NCBI GenBank assembly: GCA_964603935.1
Contig: CAZRWL010000001.1
Coordinates: 1-64,000, forward strand
Length of the DNA: 64,000 bases
Reading direction: 5' to 3'
Origin: GWB1-37-8 sp964603935
Lineage (GTDB): Bacteria; Patescibacteriota; Microgenomatia; Levybacterales; UBA12049
Shown here: positions 15,611 to 23,862 of the stretch, piece by piece
How positions within the stretch are numbered: position 1 is the first letter of the stretch
Layout: every line of letters begins with the position of its first letter
Program-made: the position numbers and the translations under genes
The notes under the pieces: model-generated
What the model was told of the DNA's origin: nothing
What the model saw: the letters and a program-made list of their open reading frames with translations, nothing else
Database searches by the model: none

Positions 15611-17272
15611 TTAATAGTCCATTCCGCCCATGCCCCCTGGCATCCCGCCCGGCATTGGAGATTCTTTTTTCTCCGGAAGATCGGTAACAAGCGCCTCTGT
15701 CGTAAGGATCATAATTGCCACAGAGATTGCATTTTGAATTGCAGTTCTGACAACTTTCAAAGGATCAATAATTCCTTCTTTGAGCATATCCACAGGCTTG
15801 GCAGTTTCAACCGAATCCAAAGTCATGATGTTAAATCCCTGACCGGAAGCGCTTATTTGCCGAGCCTTAGCAATTAGTTGCCCCGCGTCCACTCCTGCAT
15901 TTTCCATAAGCTTTACGAATGGAGACTCCAAGGCTTTTTTGACAATTTCAAACCCAAACACTTCGTCTCGGGATGAACTTGCTTTTTCCAAATCTTTTAT
16001 GGTCATTCTTCCTGAAATATCCAAAAGCGCAACTGCTCCTCCAGGAACAATTCCCTCCTCCAAAGCTGCTTTTGTTGCTGCTACCGCATCATTAACTCTT
16101 TCTTTTCTGTCTTTCATCTCCACTTCCGTTGCTGCGCCGACATTGATAACCGCAACTCCGCCGGACATCTTGGCCAATCTTTCCTGCAATTTTTCTTTAT
16201 CAAAATCTGAGGTTGAATCGGCAATGGCTGTCCTTATCTGAGCAACTCTGGCGGTAATTTTAACTTTAAGCCCTTTTCCTCCAATAATTCTTGCGTTGTC
16301 TTTGTCTGCCCATACTTTATCTGCGCGTCCGCAATCTTCAATGGTAACCGAGTCAAATTTCCGTCCGGTGTCATCCGAGATAACAGTTCCGCCTGTTAAA
16401 ATTGCTATGTCTTCCAGCATTTCTTTTCTTCTGTCTCCAAATCCCGGAGCTTTAATAGCTAAAGCATTAAATGTGCCTCTTAATTTATTCACCACCAAAG
16501 TTGCCAAAGCTTCACCGTCTATCTCATCGGCAATAATTACCAAATTTTTGGAAACTTTGACCAGATTTTCCAGGAAAGGCAGAAGCTCATTAAGAGCGGA
16601 GATTTTTTTGTCGGTGATTAAAATATACGGATCTTCAATTTCCGCTTCCATTTTATCGGAATTTGTTACCAAATAAGCAGAGGCATAACCTTTGTCAAAT
16701 TCCATTCCCTCTTTATATTCGATCTCCGTTGACAATCCTTTTCCTTCTTCAACTGTTACAACTCCGTCTTTCCCAACTTTTTTCAACGCTTCCGCGATAA
16801 GATTTCCCAACTGGGAATCGCCTGCTGAAATTGTCGCAACATTGGCAATATCGGTTTGCTTGATTGCTTTGCCCATTTTCTTAAGTTCGGAAACTACAAA
16901 CTCACTGGCTTTTTCAAGTCCTCTTCTCATAACCATGGGATTTGATCCGGCGGTGATCATTTTTATTCCCTCCGTTACTATTGCGTGGGCTAAAACAGTG
17001 GATGTGGTTGTTCCGTCTCCCGCAACATCTGCAGTTTTTGAAGCTGCTTCTTTGACGAGTTGCGCGCCCATATTTTCAAATGGGTTTTCCAACTCTATTT
17101 CTTTTGCTACAGTTACGCCATCATGAATAACATTTGGCGCTCCCCATTTTTTATCCAATGCGACATTGCGTCCTTTAGGGCCAAGTGTCGTTGCCACAGC
17201 TTTGGCCAGCTGGTCTACGCCTTTTTTGAGTAATTCCCGCGCTTCTGCACTGTATTTAATTTGCTTTGCCAT
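15611..17272 (-). CDS. groL: Chaperonin GroEL (Hsp60)
   Basis: A 553-residue type I chaperonin subunit forming the cytosolic double ring that folds proteins with GroES. Clear features are the ATP-binding TTLGPKGRNVALDK (residues about 28-41), VAGDGTTTSTVLAHAIV (about 84-100), the hinge/apical segments and the Gly-Met-rich tail ending PGGMPGGMGGMDY. Length is normal. It begins 1 nt after the groES stop, and a terminator follows. HrcA/CIRCE control is indicated by a degenerate CIRCE before groES. Confidence 0.98.
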   Translation of the reverse strand: MAKQIKYSAEARELLKKGVDQLAKAVATTLGPKGRNVALDKKWGAPNVIHDGVTVAKEIELENPFENMGAQLVKEAASKTADVAGDGTTTSTVLAHAIVTEGIKMITAGSNPMVMRRGLEKASEFVVSELKKMGKAIKQTDIANVATISAGDSQLGNLIAEALKKVGKDGVVTVEEGKGLSTEIEYKEGMEFDKGYASAYLVTNSDKMEAEIEDPYILITDKKISALNELLPFLENLVKVSKNLVIIADEIDGEALATLVVNKLRGTFNALAIKAPGFGDRRKEMLEDIAILTGGTVISDDTGRKFDSVTIEDCGRADKVWADKDNARIIGGKGLKVKITARVAQIRTAIADSTSDFDKEKLQERLAKMSGGVAVINVGAATEVEMKDRKERVNDAVAATKAALEEGIVPGGAVALLDISGRMTIKDLEKASSSRDEVFGFEIVKKALESPFVKLMENAGVDAGQLIAKARQISASGQGFNIMTLDSVETAKPVDMLKEGIIDPLKVVRTAIQNAISVAIMILTTEALVTDLPEKKESPMPGGMPGGMGGMDY

Positions 17273-17273
17273 A

Positions 17274-17573
17274 TTAATTCAAAATTGCCAATATATCTTC
17301 CTGTCCGACCATTGTCCACTCTTCACCTTCTACTTTAACCTCTGTTCCGCCCCATTTTTTATACATCACTTTTTGTCCGACTTTTACGACGACCGGATGT
17401 TTTTCTCCTTTTGGCCCGATTTTTCCTTCTCCAACGGCCATAATTAAGCCCATTTGCGGTTTTTCTTTTGCGCTGTCGGGAAGAATTATTCCGCTTGCGG
17501 TCTTGGCTTCTGCCTCCAAAGGCTTAATCAAAACATTGTCAAAAAGCGGTTTTATGTTAATTTTCTTTGCCAT
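17274..17573 (-). CDS. groS: Co-chaperonin GroES
   Basis: A 99-residue lid subunit that caps GroEL. Visible motifs are IKPLFDNVLIKPLEAEAKTA, the mobile loop in KTASGIILPDSAKEKPQ and the C-terminal GQEDILAIL. Length is normal. It is first in the groES-groEL operon. A strong promoter (17604-17632) and a degenerate CIRCE (17577-17603) lie directly upstream, and the CIRCE arm ends 3 nt before the start codon. Confidence 0.97.
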   Translation of the reverse strand: MAKKINIKPLFDNVLIKPLEAEAKTASGIILPDSAKEKPQMGLIMAVGEGKIGPKGEKHPVVVKVGQKVMYKKWGGTEVKVEGEEWTMVGQEDILAILN

Positions 17574-17576
17574 AAC

Positions 17577-17603
17577 TTATCACTCGTTAAATACGACTGA
17601 CAA
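17577..17603 (-). promoter_or_regulatory. Degenerate CIRCE operator of groES-groEL
   Basis: The plus strand reads TTATCACTC (one mismatch to TTAGCACTC), a 9-nt spacer, then GACTGACAA (three mismatches to GAGTGCTAA). Spacing and position between promoter and start codon match CIRCE. Since HrcA is encoded in the window, I call it a weak HrcA site. Confidence 0.7.
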
Positions 17604-17632
17604 TTTATACAACAAAACTAAAATCATGTCAA
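17604..17632 (-). promoter_or_regulatory. Promoter of groES-groEL
   Basis: On the minus strand TTGACA (17627-17632), a 17-nt spacer and TATAAA (17604-17609) give a near-perfect housekeeping promoter, directly next to the degenerate CIRCE. Confidence 0.85.
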
Positions 17633-17654
17633 TAACCTATAGTTATAACCGTTG

Positions 17655-17683
17655 TTGACATGCTCTTTATTTCTTTATACGAT
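17655..17683 (+). promoter_or_regulatory. Promoter of the cohesin-like surface protein
   Basis: TTGACA (17655-17660), a 17-nt spacer and TACGAT (17678-17683) lie upstream of the start at 17701, with AGGAATT as a Shine-Dalgarno-like sequence. It is divergent from the groES promoter, 22 nt away. Confidence 0.75.
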
Positions 17684-17700
17684 AATTTATAGGAATTATT

Positions 17701-18606
17701 ATGTCCATTTTTTCGTCATACAAAAAAATATTTTTATTAGGCTTCATGGTTATGGTTCTGGTAATAACTCCTCTTTTCGTATTTGTAGCTCAGCAAAACC
17801 AGCAAACAAAAAGCAAAGCATCCGCATCCACCACTCTTGCTTTTGAACCTATATCTTCCGCAGTAAAAGTAGGGGAGATTTTAACTTTAAATGTCATATT
17901 GGACCCGGGAAAAAGCACATCATCTCCAAATTTAGTCTCTTTTGTAAAACTAGTCATTAACTTTGACCCGAGAAAATTTACAGCTGAAAACACATGCCTT
18001 ACCGAAAACACTGTTGCCAACACCTTAACTACCAAATTGGAAGGGCCGATATGCGAACCAGGAAAAGCATCTATTTCTTTGTCTATCGGCGCTGATCCTG
18101 CCAAGGTCGTAACAGAAGTAACCAAAATTGCCGTACTTCAGCTTAAAGCTTTATCCCCAACTGAAGGCAATAATCCCAGCAGTATCACATTTGATATTTC
18201 CAACAATAATACCCAAGTTTTGTCAATTGCATCAACAGACAAAACAAGCGAAAATGTGCTAAATTTATTATCAACCAGCACGCCTGCTTCGATAACCATT
18301 AACCCCGCGCCATCTGCTCCCGGAGCTAGTCCAACTCCAACCCCAACTCCTACTCCAGCTACTGCCCCATCCGCATCCGCTGGAAGCGCTCCTGCTGCTC
18401 CTCAAACAGGAGATGCCGTTGTTAACGCAGGAACGCCTGAAGCAATTGCTCCGACTGCTGCTCCTGAGATAATTGCTCTAGCTCCGCAGCCCCCACCTAC
18501 CGAAATAGTCCTTCCCCCAACAGGTCCTGAAGAAAACATATTGGGAATTGGGGCAATTGGGATAATACTTACAATTATAGGCAGCGCTTTATTTATGCTC
18601 CTTTAG
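17701..18606 (+). CDS. Cohesin-like surface protein with LPPTG tail
   Basis: A 301-residue exported protein. A signal/anchor helix (about residues 9-32) is followed by a cohesin/carbohydrate-binding-like beta domain (about 43-195; LAFEPISSAVKVGEILTLNV, VKLVINFDPRKF, VAVLQLKAL-type strands). Then come a Pro-Thr linker (PTPTPTPTPA), LPPTG near residue 275 and a C-terminal membrane helix. This is the layout of a sortase substrate, but the tail ends MLL without the usual basic residues, so plain membrane anchoring is possible. No sortase gene is in the window. Its stop overlaps the stop of lepA on the other strand. Confidence 0.75.
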   Translation: MSIFSSYKKIFLLGFMVMVLVITPLFVFVAQQNQQTKSKASASTTLAFEPISSAVKVGEILTLNVILDPGKSTSSPNLVSFVKLVINFDPRKFTAENTCLTENTVANTLTTKLEGPICEPGKASISLSIGADPAKVVTEVTKIAVLQLKALSPTEGNNPSSITFDISNNNTQVLSIASTDKTSENVLNLLSTSTPASITINPAPSAPGASPTPTPTPTPATAPSASAGSAPAAPQTGDAVVNAGTPEAIAPTAAPEIIALAPQPPPTEIVLPPTGPEENILGIGAIGIILTIIGSALFMLL

Positions 18607-20414
18607 TTGTTTTCTTCAATCATCGAAAGAAGAGCTTCTTGGGGAATAGAAATTTTTGCCTGCTCGATCATTCGCGATTTTCCTTTTTTCTGGGCTTCTA
18701 ATAATTTATCCTTTCTTCTTCTGTCCCCGCCTGACATTTTCGCCAAAACATCTTTCCTGAAAGGAGGTATTTCTTCCCGAGTAACAATCTCTCCGTTCAT
18801 AACCCCTTGAATAATTTGTCTGAATTGCTGTCTAGGCAAAGAGTTTTTAAGTCTTTCAGCTTTCTTCCTCACCGCACTAACTGCCTCGTCTTTGTATGCA
18901 AGCTCAGACAAGACATCTATTGCAATATCATTCACTTTTATTTCTACCTTTGCCAAATCTGCTTCTTTATATGATGTAACTTCATAATCTAGGCTTGCAA
19001 ATCCTTCCGACGCGGATTTCAGATCTGAAGAAATTCCTCTAATAAACATGCTGAATGGCATATCATAAGATAATACCGCATAGGACTCATGGTAATTTAA
19101 GTCCAAAAGATTGCCCTTTCTGGTCTGGCAAATATTCATTACCGGACCGACATACTCTTTTGGCGTATAAACTACAAGCTTCATGTATGGTTCAAGCATT
19201 ATTCCGTCAGGTGTTTTTTCGTATAAGACTTGGGGCATTGTCAGCAATATTTCAAGATTAAATTCCTGTTTTATTCTTTCTTTAACAATCTGCGCATGCA
19301 AAAGCCCCAGAAAGCCTATTCTAAATCCGCTTCCCAAATATGACGAGTACTCCTCAGTGTAGGTTAAAGCCGTATCGTTCAAAGTTAATTTTGCTAAAGA
19401 TTCTCTTAAGTAAACAAAATCATTCGTATCCTTAGGATATGCTCCAAAGAACACCATAGGTTTTGGAATCTTATATCCCGCCAACGCTTCAACTTTTCCA
19501 TCTTCCATCTTCCATCTTCCATCTTCAGCCGTTACTGTGTCTCCAACGCGCACTTTTCTAATATCTTTTATTCCTGTAATAACATAGCCGATTTCGCCTG
19601 TTGATAAGCTTCCCGAAGATATCAAGTGAGGAGAAAAATAACCTAAATCAGTTACTTCTGTTTGAATATTATTCTGATAGAGCTTGAGACTGTCTCCTTT
19701 ATTCAAATGTCCGTCAACAATCCTGACGTACGCGACTACTCCGCGGAATTCGTCATAGACCGCATCGAAAATCAAACCGCGAAGAGGCTTATCTTTTTCT
19801 CCAATTGGGGGCGGCAGTTTTTTTACAATCGTATCTAATAATAAATCCACATTTTTGCCGGTTTTGGCCGAAATATATATTATTTCCTCTTTTTTAAACC
19901 CAAAGGTCTCTATTAATTCTTGAGCTGTCATTTCTGTCCGGGCGCTTTCCAAATCTATTTTATTAACAACAGGAATCATTATCAAATTCTGTTTTTGAGC
20001 TTCTCTAAAATGAGCAACAGTCTGCGCCTGAATGCCTTGTGTCGCATCAACCAATAAAATAGCTCCCTCGCAAGCAGCCAGAGTTCGGGAAACTTCGTAG
20101 GAAAAATCAACATGCCCGGGAGTATCTATCAAGTTCAAAATGCATTCCTCACTCATATTGTCATTCTGACGAATGTCAGAATCTAGATACTGAACCGAGT
20201 TCAGGATGACACGCGACTTATACCTCATTCTTACCGGCGCTAATTTGATTGTAATTCCCCGCTTACGGCTGATTGGATTCTGGTCCAGAAATTGCTCCTG
20301 CATCTTATCTTTTTTGACAGTACCTGTTATTTCCAAAAACCTATCCGCAAGAGTAGATTTCCCGTGATCCACATGGGCAATAATCGCAAAATTCCTGATC
20401 TGTTTCTGCTCCAT
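18603..20414 (-). CDS. lepA: Elongation factor 4 (LepA)
   Basis: A 603-residue translational GTPase that acts on stalled or mis-translocated ribosomes. Motifs are G1 AHVDHGKSTLADRFL, G2 RGITIKLAP, G3 DTPGHVDFSYEVSR, G4 NKIDLESA, and the LepA-specific C-terminal RRKDKLLEAQKKGKSRM. Two insertions of repeat DNA are seen. Residues about 68-86 (VILNSVQYLDSDIRQNDN) in the G-domain come from a two-hairpin palindromic element. Residues about 298-306 (GRWKMEDGK) come from a TTCCATC array. Both are in frame, in loops likely to be exposed. TATAAT (20424-20429) lies 9 nt before the start. Confidence 0.97.
   Translation of the reverse strand: MEQKQIRNFAIIAHVDHGKSTLADRFLEITGTVKKDKMQEQFLDQNPISRKRGITIKLAPVRMRYKSRVILNSVQYLDSDIRQNDNMSEECILNLIDTPGHVDFSYEVSRTLAACEGAILLVDATQGIQAQTVAHFREAQKQNLIMIPVVNKIDLESARTEMTAQELIETFGFKKEEIIYISAKTGKNVDLLLDTIVKKLPPPIGEKDKPLRGLIFDAVYDEFRGVVAYVRIVDGHLNKGDSLKLYQNNIQTEVTDLGYFSPHLISSGSLSTGEIGYVITGIKDIRKVRVGDTVTAEDGRWKMEDGKVEALAGYKIPKPMVFFGAYPKDTNDFVYLRESLAKLTLNDTALTYTEEYSSYLGSGFRIGFLGLLHAQIVKERIKQEFNLEILLTMPQVLYEKTPDGIMLEPYMKLVVYTPKEYVGPVMNICQTRKGNLLDLNYHESYAVLSYDMPFSMFIRGISSDLKSASEGFASLDYEVTSYKEADLAKVEIKVNDIAIDVLSELAYKDEAVSAVRKKAERLKNSLPRQQFRQIIQGVMNGEIVTREEIPPFRKDVLAKMSGGDRRRKDKLLEAQKKGKSRMIEQAKISIPQEALLSMIEENN
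19496..19523. repeat. TTCCATC heptamer array inside lepA
   Basis: Four perfect copies of TTCCATC. On the coding strand GATGGAA repeats translate as DGRWKMED, a 7-residue period. The array lies between EF-4 domain II strands. Confidence 0.88.
20159..20211. repeat. Two-hairpin palindromic element inserted in lepA
   Basis: Outer TGTCAT (20159-20164) pairs with ATGACA (20206-20211). Inside are hairpin ATTCTGAC/GTCAGAAT (20163-20182) and hairpin CTGAAC/GTTCAG (20190-20204). The element is translated in frame and lengthens the loop before the G3 motif by about 18 residues compared with E. coli LepA. Confidence 0.8.
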
Positions 20415-20436
20415 AAGACACGTATTATACTCTATT

Positions 20437-22101
20437 CTAAGAAGTGGGGCGGGTGCCGTCTATAACTTCATCGCTTTTACCTAAAATTTCTTTCCAGTTA
20501 CCGACTTTCTTGAAAATTAACAAAAACGTACTTGCTTCTTTAACATTCAAAAGCCATGTCAGAAAAAGGTAAAAAGAAAGTCCGATAAAACTCGATATAC
20601 CCGTAAGGAGAATTAAGTTAACGGTACGAGTGGTATCAAACACCAGCTGATCTAATAATTTTATCGGCATATATAATGCTATGCCTGTAAAAAAACCGGC
20701 CAAAAAAATCTTGAATGCCGGGAAAAAAAGCTGTATTTTCGGAAATCCGCCGACTCTTTTGTCCAGAAGAACAATTAATATAAAAAGCTGAAGTATATTT
20801 GCCAATGTAAAGGCAATAGCTACACTTTCTATACTCATATTTCCGATAACAACAAAATAATAACCCAAAATTACAAGCAAAAGCGTTGAGAAAGCACTGA
20901 TAATAAGGGGCATAATCGAATTGTGCAGAGCGTAAAACGCTCTATAAAAAAGGACAATTAAAGCCTGTGCGAAAATAGACAAAGATAAAAAAGCCAGGAT
21001 ATGGCCGGTCAAAACAGTGGCAGGCCAATCAAATTTATCCGCTCCATACGCAAGTCTCACAATCGGTACGCGCAAAACAAGAATAATTGCGGAAAGCGGC
21101 AAAATCAAATACAGCATTTGATTAAAACTCGTAGCAAAAGTCATTTTAAAATCACTAAGACTGTTTTTCTCTCTTGAAAGAACAGGAAATGCGGCCTGGG
21201 CTATACTAACTCCAACAAGAGAAACCGGAGCAAACATCAGGGTTTTTGCCGCGTCAAAAAGTAAATGCATGCGTCCGGGCTCAACCATAAACGCAATAAT
21301 AGCGGCAAGAAAAATTGTCCCCGCCTGTTGCACGGCAACCTGAATTGTACGGGGCCACATAAGCATAACTATTTTCCTGAGTCCTCTTGATTTAAGAAAA
21401 TTAATTGTCGGAGTAAAGGAAAATCCTACTTTTTTAGCAAGAGGAATTTGAAAGACGACAAAAATAAAAGCTCCCATGATAACTCCAAGCGGAATAGCAT
21501 AAATTCCAAAAGGCCGGTGAAACAGCAGAATACCTATTATTATTCCCACATTATAAAATGCGGCGGCAATGCCCGGAATAAAAAAATGACTGTAAGACTG
21601 AAGCAATGCGCTAAAAAATGTTCCTATTACGTATATAAGCTGACCGATAATAATGATCCGGGTCAGATTAACCATTAAGGCCATATCTTGTGATGAGAAA
21701 TTTTGTCCTCCGTTGAAGATTGAAAGTATTTGAGAAGCAAATAAAACCAGAATCAAAGAAAAAACCGCAAAAATAGCAAGTCCTGCCATAAGAAGAGTAG
21801 ATGCCATTTTATGCGCGTCTTTTTCGCTCCCTTTGGTTAAATATTCTGAAAAAACAGGTATAAAAGATGACGTTAGCGCTGCCGCGATAGTCAGCTGAAA
21901 AATAGTGTCGGGAAGAATTGAAGCGTAATTATAAATACCCAAAGTATTTGACGCTCCGAAAATAGAAAATGACAGTCGTGCGCGAAATACCCCCAGGACT
22001 TGAGACAAAACAACAGTTGCCATAATAACAAAAGCAGCGGTTAAAATATTTGTCTGGCGGGCAAGCAAAATATCGAGGCTTTTTTTTATAAAATTCGGCA
22101 T
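20437..22101 (-). CDS. murJ: Lipid II flippase MurJ
   Basis: A 554-residue polytopic protein of the MOP exporter superfamily that flips lipid II for peptidoglycan synthesis. About 14 helices are visible. Typical motifs are SQVLGVFRARLSFSIFGAS and LPDTIFQLTIAAALTSSFIPVF near the N-terminus, and FAPVSLVGVSIAQAAFPVLS around residue 290-310. It is followed after 22 nt by lepA on the same strand, though lepA has its own -10 box. The upstream gap to rpsT is only 36 nt and holds divergent promoters; TATACT preceded by TGC lies about 12 nt before the murJ start. Confidence 0.94.
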   Translation of the reverse strand: MPNFIKKSLDILLARQTNILTAAFVIMATVVLSQVLGVFRARLSFSIFGASNTLGIYNYASILPDTIFQLTIAAALTSSFIPVFSEYLTKGSEKDAHKMASTLLMAGLAIFAVFSLILVLFASQILSIFNGGQNFSSQDMALMVNLTRIIIIGQLIYVIGTFFSALLQSYSHFFIPGIAAAFYNVGIIIGILLFHRPFGIYAIPLGVIMGAFIFVVFQIPLAKKVGFSFTPTINFLKSRGLRKIVMLMWPRTIQVAVQQAGTIFLAAIIAFMVEPGRMHLLFDAAKTLMFAPVSLVGVSIAQAAFPVLSREKNSLSDFKMTFATSFNQMLYLILPLSAIILVLRVPIVRLAYGADKFDWPATVLTGHILAFLSLSIFAQALIVLFYRAFYALHNSIMPLIISAFSTLLLVILGYYFVVIGNMSIESVAIAFTLANILQLFILIVLLDKRVGGFPKIQLFFPAFKIFLAGFFTGIALYMPIKLLDQLVFDTTRTVNLILLTGISSFIGLSFYLFLTWLLNVKEASTFLLIFKKVGNWKEILGKSDEVIDGTRPTS

Positions 22102-22125
22102 GTTGTTTTTTATAGTATAGCATGT

Positions 22126-22131
22126 TAAAAT
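22126..22131 (+). promoter_or_regulatory. Extended -10 of rpsT
   Basis: TGTTAAAAT gives an extended -10 whose TAAAAT ends 6 nt before the rpsT start, predicting a leaderless mRNA. Confidence 0.6.
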
Positions 22132-22137
22132 AGCACA

Positions 22138-22407
22138 ATGCCGGTAATAAAATCTGCTAAGAAAAAATTGCGGGTCGATAGAAAAAGACAGTCAGCCAAC
22201 AAAAAAGTAAAAGCAGCTATTGAATCGTTTATCAAAAAAGCTGAAAAAAAACCAACCCCTAAGGGTGTGCAGGAAGCTTTCAGTGTTATAGACAAAGGTG
22301 TTAAGCTCAATGTAATCCACAAGAATAAAGCATCCCGAATAAAATCCAGATTGTCAAGACTCTTGAAGCCAGCCAAAACAAAAGAAACTAAAAAGAGCAA
22401 GAAATAG
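22138..22407 (+). CDS. rpsT: Ribosomal protein S20
   Basis: An 89-residue small-subunit protein that binds 16S rRNA early in assembly. It has the S20 start MPVIKSAKKKLRVDRKRQSANK and the helical hairpin with VIDKGVKLNVIHKNKASRIKSRLSRLL. The tail is Lys-rich (KTKETKKSKK). Length is typical. It is transcribed divergently from murJ and appears to be a single-gene unit, since a separate promoter lies before pilN. Confidence 0.97.
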   Translation: MPVIKSAKKKLRVDRKRQSANKKVKAAIESFIKKAEKKPTPKGVQEAFSVIDKGVKLNVIHKNKASRIKSRLSRLLKPAKTKETKKSKK

Positions 22408-22420
22408 CCTCAACTAGACT

Positions 22421-22449
22421 TTGACAAAAGCGCCTAATTCCCCTAGACT
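22421..22449 (+). promoter_or_regulatory. Promoter of the pilN operon
   Basis: TTGACA (22421-22426), a 17-nt spacer and TAGACT (22444-22449). The start codon of pilN lies 9 nt after the -10 box, so the leader is absent or a few bases. Confidence 0.75.
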
Positions 22450-22458
22450 AAATTTAGT

Positions 22459-22989
22459 ATGTCAAATAGTCTGCCCTCGATAAATTTAGTCCGAAATAAA
22501 AAAATTCCCCTTATTGACAGGTTTATGGATTGGGCGCTAACAATAGGCCGTCTAATCGTAATCCTTACCGAAGTAATAGCGCTGTTAACTTTTCTTTATA
22601 GATTTTCTTTGGATGAAAAGCTTATCGATCTTCATTCTTTAATCAAGCAAAAACAAACCGTAATTTCATTTCAAAAACAAGATGAAGATAAATACAGAAA
22701 CTTGCAGGACCGCATCGCCTTGGCCTCGGATTATTCGGAAAAAATTACCAAGACTAACAGGGTCATTTTGGACATTATTAATCTAATACCGCAGGGAATA
22801 AAAATTAGCGATTTAAACTTTAATAAGGACAGAATAACTATAAATTTAGATATGGCTTCTGCCTCAATGCTGAAGAATTTCGTAAATCCTCTTAAGAACT
22901 ACTCCGAAGTAAAATCCGTAAGCATCGACAGTATTGAAAAAAAACCGGATATCGGCCTTTTGGCTTCCGTAACAGTTATGCTTAAATAA
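22459..22989 (+). CDS. pilN: Type IV pilus assembly protein PilN
   Basis: A 176-residue bitopic inner-membrane protein of the pilus alignment complex. The cytosolic start contains PSINLVRNKKIPLIDRF (the PilN N-terminal PilM-binding type motif is INLL/INLVP). One membrane helix follows (about 28-48), then a coiled coil (about 55-100) and a ferredoxin-like domain (about 105-176; IPQGIKISDLNFNKDRITIN). It is first in a four-gene operon with pilO, whose start lies 5 nt after the pilN stop. No PilM gene is in the window. Confidence 0.85.
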   Translation: MSNSLPSINLVRNKKIPLIDRFMDWALTIGRLIVILTEVIALLTFLYRFSLDEKLIDLHSLIKQKQTVISFQKQDEDKYRNLQDRIALASDYSEKITKTNRVILDIINLIPQGIKISDLNFNKDRITINLDMASASMLKNFVNPLKNYSEVKSVSIDSIEKKPDIGLLASVTVMLK

Positions 22990-22994
22990 AAAAT

Positions 22995-23597
22995 ATGCAA
23001 GATATAGACAAGGATATAATAAAGCTTAAATATTTCCGGACGCTGCCATATCTAAATCAGGAAAGAACACAAAAATTTTTTGGCATAACATTGACCATTC
23101 TTGCTTTAATGTTCTTTGGATTCTTTGCTGTTAATCCAACAATTTCAGCTATTTTAAAATTAAAAAAAGAAGTTGCGGACAGCGAATTTGTTTATAGTCA
23201 ATTAGGCGATAAGCTAAAAAATTTAAGCCAATTAAGAAATCGATATGATAACCTTCAGAGCGACCTTAACGTCATAACGGACTCTATTCCAATAGAACCA
23301 AATGCACATCTGCTCTTTGCGCAGATACAAACCATCGCCTTACAATCAAATATTAAAATAAAAACTCTTAACAATTACGAAGTAGAGGTAATCAAAAACA
23401 ATAAAATATCCGGGAAAAAGTATTATTCTTACTCTTTTAATATTTCGGGAGAGGGATCTTTTGAGAATATATCCAAATTTATTTCAGCTATTACGGGGAT
23501 GCAAAGAATTATAAGCATTGACTCTTTTACGATAGTTGACAAAAACAGCCAGTCGTTAGGATTTACTATTCAAGGAACAACTTTTTTTAAAGAATAG
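22995..23597 (+). CDS. pilO: Type IV pilus assembly protein PilO
   Basis: A 200-residue partner of PilN. Architecture is a short cytosolic tail, one helix (about 33-53), a coiled coil (about 60-95) and a PilO-type ferredoxin-like domain (NAHLLFAQIQTIALQSNIKI, then YSFNISGEGSFENISKFIS and MQRIISIDSFTIV). PilN and PilO heterodimers link the cytosolic PilM ring to the envelope. The gene follows pilN by 5 nt. Confidence 0.88.
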   Translation: MQDIDKDIIKLKYFRTLPYLNQERTQKFFGITLTILALMFFGFFAVNPTISAILKLKKEVADSEFVYSQLGDKLKNLSQLRNRYDNLQSDLNVITDSIPIEPNAHLLFAQIQTIALQSNIKIKTLNNYEVEVIKNNKISGKKYYSYSFNISGEGSFENISKFISAITGMQRIISIDSFTIVDKNSQSLGFTIQGTTFFKE

Positions 23598-23601
23598 GAA
23601 T

Positions 23602-23862
23602 ATGAAGAAAGCAGATGTTTTAATAATTTTAATTTTATTATTTGCTGTTGTTTCAGCCTGGATTATTTCCAATATCTACCATAGCGCAACAAGCTCAACG
23701 ATATCCGAAGCTCTCAACAAAAACATATTGCCTATTGATCCAACTTTTAACGAAAACGCAATTAACAGTCTTAAGCAGAGACAAAAAATAGATCCCTCTT
23801 TCGAACTGAAAAACGAAACGGAGGCGCCAACAGCATCCCAAGCAGGAGAACAAGCATTATGA
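23602..23862 (+). CDS. Small single-helix protein of the pilus operon
   Basis: An 86-residue protein with an N-terminal membrane helix (residues about 5-26) and a short outer tail (NILPIDPTFNENAINSLKQR). In position it corresponds to PilP, but it lacks a recognisable PilP domain, so I leave it unnamed. GAATAGGAAT before the start may act as a Shine-Dalgarno sequence. Its stop overlaps the next start by 4 nt. Confidence 0.7.
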   Translation: MKKADVLIILILLFAVVSAWIISNIYHSATSSTISEALNKNILPIDPTFNENAINSLKQRQKIDPSFELKNETEAPTASQAGEQAL

